A program made the translations under genes and the position numbers. A stretch of 64,000 nt of DNA from Modestobacter muralis (lineage in GTDB: Bacteria; Actinomycetota; Actinomycetes; Mycobacteriales; Geodermatophilaceae): assembly GCF_010682105.1 (NCBI RefSeq), contig NZ_JAAGWH010000010.1, positions 1 to 64,000 of the forward strand, read 5' to 3'. Every line of letters starts with the position of its first letter. Position 1 is the stretch's first letter. Shown here piece by piece: positions 59,045 to 64,000 of this stretch. Below the pieces are notes generated by a model. That model searched no databases, was not told where the DNA came from, and was given only the letters and a program-made list of their open reading frames with translations.

Positions 59045-59206
59045 GTCGTCAGCGTAGGCAGCAGCACCCCGTGCCGGCCTCCGCAGGACCTCTCCTCCGG
59101 GAGCTGCACGGACGCGCGGTGTCGTCGGCCGTCCGCGGGGGTCGACGGTGGGAGGCTCCGGGTGGTCGCCGGGGCGGTGGCCGGTCAGGACGGGAGCGCG
59201 GTGGCG

Positions 59207-60586
59207 ATGACGGCCTTGTTCGGCACAGGGGACCTCTCCCCGCACGATCCCCTCGTCGGCGCCGACCTGAGCGTCCTGGTCGGCGGGGAGCTGCGCCGCT
59301 ACGTCGACCTGGACGCCGCGGCGACCACCTCGGCGTCGGCGGGTGTCGCCCGGGCCGTGCAGGAGTTCCTGCCCTGGTACTCCAGCGTGCACCGGGGAGC
59401 CGGCGTGAAGTCCCAGGTCAGCAGCGCTCGGTACGACCAGGCCCGGGAGACGATCGTCCGCTTCGTCGGCGCCGACCCGGCGACGCACGTGGGCCTGTTC
59501 CCGAAGAACACCACCGAGGGCCTCAACCAGATCGCCTTCCGGCTGGGGCTGACCCGGGACGACGTCGTCGTCAGCACCGCGGTCGAGCACCACGCCAACC
59601 TGCTGCCCTGGCGGCGGCACGCGCAGGTCCGGGTCGTCGACGTCGACCGGTCCGGCACCTACTCCGTCGACGCCGTGGTCGCCGCGCTCGACGAGCGGCC
59701 CGCGCCGCGCGTGCTGGCGGTGTCCGGGGCGTCCAACGTCACCGGCTGGATGCCCGACCTCGCCGGCCTCGCCGCGGCGGCCCGGGCCCGCGGGGTGCTG
59801 GTGGTCGTCGACGGTGCGCAGCTGGTGCCGCACCGCCCGGTCGACATGGCCGCCCTCGGGATCGACGTGCTCGTGTGGTCCGGGCACAAGATGTTCGCGC
59901 CCTTCGGTGCCGGCGGCATGGTCGTCGACCGCCGGCTGCTCGTCGGCGGTGAGCCCTTCCTGGTCGGGGGCGGGGCGGTGAAGGCGGTCTCGGACACCGA
60001 GGTCGTCTGGGCCGACACCCCCGACCGGGACGACGCCGGCACGCCCAACGTCCTCGGCGCGGTGGCCCTGGCCGCTGCCGCCGACGAGCTGATGGCCGCA
60101 GGCCCGCGCAACCGGCGGCACGAGGACCTGCTCGTCCACGCGCTGGACGCCGAGCTCGCCACCGTCCCGGGGCTGCACCGGCTCGGGCCCACCACCGGCG
60201 ACCGGCTCCCGGTGGTCAGCTTCGTGCTCGACGGCATGCCGCACGAGGAGGTCGCGCAGCGGCTGGCCCGGGAGCACGGCATCGGTGTCCGCAACGGGTG
60301 CTTTTGCGCCCACCCCTACCTGAGCCGGCTCTTCGGCCTCTCCACGGCCGAGGTGCAGCAGTTCCACGACGACGCCCGGGTGGGCCGTGCCGACCGGCTG
60401 CCCGGCGCGGTGCGGGTGAGCTGCAGCTCGGCCACCCCGCTGGCGGACGTCGCCGCGCTGGGGGAGGCCCTGCGCGCCCTCACCGGCGACCGGGCCCGCG
60501 CCCAGCTCGTCCCGGCCGCCCGGCTCCCCGAGGGCACCGACCGTCAGCTGCCCCGCGGGTCCGGTTCGTCGGTGGTGCGGGCGTAG
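59207..60586 (+). CDS. Second cysteine-desulfurase-like class V aminotransferase
   Basis: A 459-residue PLP enzyme paralogous to the gene at 7428: YVDLDAAATTSASAG, SSVHRGAGVKSQVSSARYD, EHHANLLPW, VVVDGAQLVPHRPVD, PLP Lys228 in WSGHKMFAPFGAGG and Cys365/Cys367 in RNGCFCAHP. It carries one more cysteine at the catalytic loop than its paralogue and has a 24-residue C-terminal tail. Neither a riboswitch nor a leader peptide was found upstream, so it is probably not under the same SAM control. ATG 59207 is chosen; GTG 59201 is two codons earlier. Its end overlaps the convergent MarR gene by 43 bases. Confidence 0.87.
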   Translation: MTALFGTGDLSPHDPLVGADLSVLVGGELRRYVDLDAAATTSASAGVARAVQEFLPWYSSVHRGAGVKSQVSSARYDQARETIVRFVGADPATHVGLFPKNTTEGLNQIAFRLGLTRDDVVVSTAVEHHANLLPWRRHAQVRVVDVDRSGTYSVDAVVAALDERPAPRVLAVSGASNVTGWMPDLAGLAAAARARGVLVVVDGAQLVPHRPVDMAALGIDVLVWSGHKMFAPFGAGGMVVDRRLLVGGEPFLVGGGAVKAVSDTEVVWADTPDRDDAGTPNVLGAVALAAAADELMAAGPRNRRHEDLLVHALDAELATVPGLHRLGPTTGDRLPVVSFVLDGMPHEEVAQRLAREHGIGVRNGCFCAHPYLSRLFGLSTAEVQQFHDDARVGRADRLPGAVRVSCSSATPLADVAALGEALRALTGDRARAQLVPAARLPEGTDRQLPRGSGSSVVRA

Positions 60587-61068
60587 CGGCCGGCGGCGTC
60601 GGTGACGTCGGTGAGGAACCGGGAGACCAGCGCCAGCTCCTCCTCGCTGTAGCCCGACATCGCCGCGCCCAGCGCCCGCTGGAGCCCACCGAAGTGCTCG
60701 GCGCCGGCGGTCATCGCCGACTCCGACATCTCCAGCACCACGCGGCGTCCGTCCCCGGGGTCACGGACGCGGCGCAGGTGGCCCACCCGCTCCAGCCGGT
60801 CCAGCAGCGCGGTGGTCGAGGCCGAGGCGAGTTCCACCGCCTCGCCGAGCCGGCCGGCGGTGATCGGCTGCCCGCTGCGCGCGGCGTCCATGACCGCGAC
60901 CAGCGCACGGACGTCGGTCCGGTTCAGCCCGTGCGCGGTGGCGAACCGGGCGCCCACCGCATCGAGCTCGACGGTCAGCCTCCGGAGCAGCAGTGCGATG
61001 TCCAGCTGGGCCCTGGTCCGGTCACCGGCCCGGTCACCGGCCTGCTGCTCGCCTCGGTCGTCCGTCAC
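60544..61068 (-). CDS. MarR-family transcriptional regulator
   Basis: A 174-residue winged-helix regulator from GTG 61068 (GGAGG six bases upstream). The DNA-binding part is TAGRLGEAVELASASTTALLDRLERVGHLRRVRDPGDGRRVVLEM, with the wing DPGDGRR. Divergent from the MMPL transporter 83 bases away; a good palindrome in between is its probable operator, so it should repress efflux until a ligand binds. Confidence 0.92.
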   Translation of the reverse strand: MTDDRGEQQAGDRAGDRTRAQLDIALLLRRLTVELDAVGARFATAHGLNRTDVRALVAVMDAARSGQPITAGRLGEAVELASASTTALLDRLERVGHLRRVRDPGDGRRVVLEMSESAMTAGAEHFGGLQRALGAAMSGYSEEELALVSRFLTDVTDAAGRYARTTDEPDPRGS

Positions 61069-61110
61069 CGGGCACCTCCGTTCGCCGTCGGTCGTCGTCC
61101 GTCGTACGGT

Positions 61111-61135
61111 GAAGTCTCTCGACGATCGAGACTTC
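61111..61135. promoter_or_regulatory. MarR-type operator between regulator and transporter
   Basis: GAAGTCTC-N9-GAGACTTC is a perfect 8-bp inverted repeat; nested within it is TCTCGA-CGA-TCGAGA (61117-61131). Dimension and symmetry fit a MarR dimer. It ends 15 bases before the transporter start and would block its transcription or translation. Confidence 0.7.
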
Positions 61136-61150
61136 TCCCCGAGGACACCG

Positions 61151-63277
61151 ATGCCCCGCCGCACATCTGTACTCCGCTGGCTGCTCCCCGCCGTCATCGC
61201 CCTGCTCTGGCTGGGCCTCGCCGGCCCGCTGGGCGGGTTCGGCGGCAAGCTCGCCGAGGTGTCGGAGAACGACTCGGCCGTCTTCCTGCCCGACAGCGCG
61301 GAGTCGACCCGGGTCGCCGAGCTGCAGGCCGGGTTCCGCACCGAGCGCGCCCTCCCGGTCGTCCTGCTCTGGGAGAGCGAGGACGGCGCGCTCGAGGAGG
61401 CTGCGCTCACCGAGGTGGGCCGGCGCCTCGGGGACGCGGTCGCGGTCGCCGAGGAGGCCGGTGTCCTGGCGGGCGAGGCGTCCCCGCCGATCCCGTCCTC
61501 GGACGGCCTCGCGGTGCAGGCGGTGCTGCCGTTCAGCCCGGACCTGGGCGACACGCTGGGCGAGGTGGTCGCCGAGCTGCGCGCGCTGCCTGCCGTCGCG
61601 GGCACCACCGCCCACGTCACCGGCCCCGGGGCGACGTTCTCCGACTTCGCGGCGGGCTTCTCCGGCATCGACGGACTCCTCCTGCTGGCCGCGTTCGGCG
61701 TCGTGCTGCTGATCCTGCTGGTGGTCTACCGCAGCCCGCTGCTGCCGCTGCTGGTCATCAGCACCGCGGGCATGGCGCTGGTGGTCTCCCTCGCGGTCGC
61801 CTACCTGCTCGCCGAGCGGGGCTGGATCACGGTCAACGGGCAGAGCCAGGGCATCGCGTCGATCCTCGTCGTCGGTGCGGCCACCGACTACGGGCTGCTG
61901 CTGGTGGCCCGCTACCGGGAGGAGCTGCGGCTGGAGGAGTCCCGCTCCACGGCCATGCGGGTGGCGCTCCGGCAGTCCTGGGAGCCTATCGTCGCCAGCG
62001 GCGGCACCGTCGTCCTCGGTGTGCTGTGCCTGCTGTTCTCCGACTTGGGCTCCAACCGGGGTCTCGGCCCGATCTCCGCGGTGAGCATCGCCTTCGCCAT
62101 GCTGGCCGCGCTGACCTTCCTGCCGGCCGTGCTCGTGCTGTTCGGTCGCGCGGCGTTCTGGCCGTTCCGGCCGCGGTACGGCGACGCACAGCAGCACGGC
62201 CGCGGCTGGGAGCGGGTGGCCACCGCGGTCGGCCGCCGCCCGGCCCGCGTGCTGGCGTGGACGCTGGTCGGGCTGTTCGCCCTCGCCGCGTTCCTGCCCA
62301 CCTTCGACGACAGCGGCATCCCGCTGTCCGAGGCGGTGCGCGGGGGCTCGCCGTCGGCGGCCGGCCAGCAGGCCCTCGCCCGCCACTACGACGCCGGCTC
62401 GGCCACCCCGGCCAGCATCCTCACCCCGGTCGACGGCTGGCCGGACGTCGCCGCGGCCGCGGGCTCCGTCGCCGGCGTGGTCGACGTCGTCCCGTTCACC
62501 GGCGAGGCCGGGCCGCCCGGGGCCGGCGGCGGGGAGCCCGTCGAGTCCGCCGGGCTGGTGCGGCTGGACGCCACCCTCGGCGACGCACCCGACAGCGCCG
62601 CCGCCCAGTCCACCGTCGCGGAGCTGCGGACGACGCTGCGCGGCCTCGACCCCGGCACCCTCGTCGGCGGGACGACGGCGCAGGACCTGGACACCCAGGA
62701 GACCGCGGCCCGCGACCTGGCGGTGATCGTGCCCCTGGTGCTGCTGGTGATCACCGTCGTCCTGGCGCTGTTGCTGCGGGCCGTCGTGGTGCCGCTGCTG
62801 CTGGTCGCGACCGTCGCGCTGAGCACCGCGGCGACCGTCGGCCTGGGCGCGCTGGCGTTCGAGCACGTCTTCGACTTCCCGGGCAGCGACCCGCAGGTGC
62901 TGCTGATCGGCTTCGTCTTCCTGGTCGCGCTGGGGATCGACTACAACATCTTCCTGATGACCCGGGCCCGCGAGGAGTCGATGCGGCACGGTACGCGGGC
63001 GGGCATCACCCGGGCGCTGACCGTCACCGGCGGGGTGATCACCAGCGCCGGGCTGGTCCTGGCCGCCACGTTCGGGGCGCTCACCGTGCTGCCGCTGGTG
63101 CTGCTCGTCCAGCTGGGCTTCCTGGTCGGCGTCGGCGTGCTGATCGACACCTTCGTCGTCCGCTCGCTGCTGGTGCCGGCCGCCGTCCACCTGCTCGGGG
63201 ACCGCATCTGGTGGCCGAGCGCGCTGGCGGCGGGGCCGACCGCACCGGAGCGGGAGGGGGAGCCGGCCGGCGGCTGA
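61151..63277 (+). CDS. MMPL-family (RND-type) transporter
   Basis: A 708-residue inner-membrane transporter with two repeats of one plus five helices. Helix 1 is LRWLLPAVIALLWLGLAG; the first large external loop (about 35-175) contains SAVFLPDSAES; the helix bundle includes the proton-relay region VGAATDYGLLLVARYREEL and, in the second half, LIGFVFLVALGIDYNIFLMTRAREE, where the GxxxDY motifs are diagnostic. Driven by the proton gradient, it exports lipids or drugs. The divergent MarR regulator suggests induction by its substrate. Confidence 0.92.
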   Translation: MPRRTSVLRWLLPAVIALLWLGLAGPLGGFGGKLAEVSENDSAVFLPDSAESTRVAELQAGFRTERALPVVLLWESEDGALEEAALTEVGRRLGDAVAVAEEAGVLAGEASPPIPSSDGLAVQAVLPFSPDLGDTLGEVVAELRALPAVAGTTAHVTGPGATFSDFAAGFSGIDGLLLLAAFGVVLLILLVVYRSPLLPLLVISTAGMALVVSLAVAYLLAERGWITVNGQSQGIASILVVGAATDYGLLLVARYREELRLEESRSTAMRVALRQSWEPIVASGGTVVLGVLCLLFSDLGSNRGLGPISAVSIAFAMLAALTFLPAVLVLFGRAAFWPFRPRYGDAQQHGRGWERVATAVGRRPARVLAWTLVGLFALAAFLPTFDDSGIPLSEAVRGGSPSAAGQQALARHYDAGSATPASILTPVDGWPDVAAAAGSVAGVVDVVPFTGEAGPPGAGGGEPVESAGLVRLDATLGDAPDSAAAQSTVAELRTTLRGLDPGTLVGGTTAQDLDTQETAARDLAVIVPLVLLVITVVLALLLRAVVVPLLLVATVALSTAATVGLGALAFEHVFDFPGSDPQVLLIGFVFLVALGIDYNIFLMTRAREESMRHGTRAGITRALTVTGGVITSAGLVLAATFGALTVLPLVLLVQLGFLVGVGVLIDTFVVRSLLVPAAVHLLGDRIWWPSALAAGPTAPEREGEPAGG

Positions 63278-63326
63278 GCCGGCCGGTCGCGCCGGGCCAC
63301 CCCGCCGCGGACCCGGCCGGCCGGCG

Positions 63327-63491
63327 TCACTCCGGCCAGGACGTCAGGTGCCATCCGCGACACCGCGGGCACCGGTACGTGCGCTGCGGTGTCTTCTCGC
63401 GTTCGTCACCGGCATACCGGATGCGTGCCAGCGCCAGCTCCGCCGTCGCCTCGTCGCGGTACCGCCGCTTCACGCAGGCCCGACCGGTCAC
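63327..63491 (-). CDS. Small zinc-binding-type hypothetical protein
   Basis: A 54-residue protein from GTG 63491 with AGGGGAG upstream. The sequence ACVKRRYRDEATAELALARIRYAG followed by RTYRCPRCRGWHLTSWPE shows an alpha-helical segment and a CPxCxGWHLT ending; together with upstream Cys it may bind zinc. This matches a conserved small actinobacterial protein of unknown role. A longer in-frame reading to 63731 is Arg/Gly-rich and unlikely to be translated. Confidence 0.65.
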   Translation of the reverse strand: MTGRACVKRRYRDEATAELALARIRYAGDEREKTPQRTYRCPRCRGWHLTSWPE

Positions 63492-63688
63492 GCACCCGTC
63501 TCCCCTCGCCGTCCGACCACCTCGGAGTCGCCCTGCCGACGCTGTCGGCACCTCGGCCCCCCGGGACGATGGTGCCCCGCTCCCCGTGCCGGCCGGTGGG
63601 GCCGTCGGCAGTCGGCACCAGTCACCCGTGGCCGGTCCGCGGCCCCGGCGCCTCCGGCCCGCGGTCGGCCTCCAGCAGGACGGCCCGG

Positions 63689-64000
63689 TCATCCCCGCGG
63701 GACGGCGAACGGCCCGGCCAGCGCGGCCCACTGGAGCAGCATGATCGTCTTCGCGTCGGCGATCCGGCCGTCGGCGACCTGGGTGAGCGCGGTGTCGAAG
63801 GGGAGCTCGCAGACCTCGATGTCCTCGCCCTCCTCGGCGAGCCCACCGCCCCGCCCGGCCCGGGTGGCGGCCGAGTAGGGCGCGGCAAAGAAGTGCAGCC
63901 GCTCGGTCACCGAGCCCGGGCTCATGTAGACCTCGAACACCGGCTCCAGCTCGCCGATCTGCACGCCCAGCTCCTCGGCCGCCTCGCGGCGGATGGCGGT
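63689..64000 (-). CDS. Nudix hydrolase, ADP-sugar/GDP-mannose type (partial)
   Basis: The C-terminal 103 residues or so of a Nudix hydrolase; the start is beyond the right edge. The end of the Nudix box is visible ([10 protein letters not shown]), then the sequence [19 protein letters not shown] and [20 protein letters not shown], both typical of ADP-ribose pyrophosphatase / NudK-like enzymes, and [16 protein letters not shown] at the C-terminus. It would cleave a nucleoside diphosphate sugar to monophosphates. The 197-base spacer to the previous gene shows no clear element. Confidence 0.88.
   Translation of the reverse strand, partial: TAIRREAAEELGVQIGELEPVFEVYMSPGSVTERLHFFAAPYSAATRAGRGGGLAEEGEDIEVCELPFDTALTQVADGRIADAKTIMLLQWAALAGPFAVPRG

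Noticed and set aside
63327-63731. A 134-codon version of the small zinc-type protein
   Set aside because: Only the C-terminal 54 residues look like a protein; the upstream part is low-complexity and a good ribosome site precedes GTG 63491.

Overview
The window is GC-rich chromosomal DNA with dense coding, frequent GTG starts, many 4-bp ATGA/GTGA gene overlaps and very strong hairpin terminators. Together with SAM-IV-type riboswitches, a ScyD/ScyE-like secreted protein, a fused oleBC gene and IcmF, this points to an actinobacterium, most likely a member of the Geodermatophilaceae (Blastococcus/Geodermatophilus/Modestobacter type). That placement is an inference from style and gene content, not from a marker gene. 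No rRNA, tRNA, prophage, insertion sequence or CRISPR array was seen; the region looks like ordinary chromosome with several metabolic islands.

Layout. 0-6.7 kb: a truncated pentapeptide-repeat protein, a secreted ScyD/ScyE-like beta-propeller, a pyridoxal kinase coupled to a HbpS-like protein, and a large secreted GH10 xylanase with two carbohydrate-binding modules. 6.7-20.2 kb: the most interesting block, an organosulfur salvage region. It holds an FMN reductase, a SAM-IV riboswitch in front of a cysteine-desulfurase-like enzyme, a minus-strand operon (acetyltransferase, ABC permease, ATPase, two paralogous lipoprotein solute-binding proteins) led by a second SAM-IV riboswitch plus a Cys-containing leader peptide, and a divergent plus-strand operon (leader peptide, FAD/NAD(P) protein, two luciferase-like monooxygenases, flavin reductase). 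The gene set resembles the Bacillus subtilis ytm/cmo S-alkylcysteine salvage operon.

20.2-30 kb: a chromate transporter, Na+/H+ antiporter, PfkB kinase, Gfo/Idh oxidoreductase, small conserved proteins, an aminotransferase/omega-amidase pair, and a protein built from four cold-shock domains. 30-38.4 kb: an acyl-CoA ligase, a protein joining a worn sigma-factor module to a membrane-anchored extracellular domain, and the complete olefin (head-to-head hydrocarbon) operon oleA-oleBC-oleD. 38.5-47 kb: NAD kinase, a cytochrome P450, a LAS-type metallopeptidase with LysM domains, and a PucR-type regulator divergent from a ferredoxin reductase and a DesA3-like fatty acid desaturase.

47-64 kb: fused isobutyryl-CoA mutase IcmF, a DHFR-like reductase, an FAD monooxygenase, a UvrC-like GIY-YIG nuclease, MsrA, regulator/SDR and esterase/regulator pairs, a second cysteine-desulfurase-like enzyme, a divergent MarR/MMPL efflux pair with a clear palindromic operator, and a truncated Nudix hydrolase at the edge.
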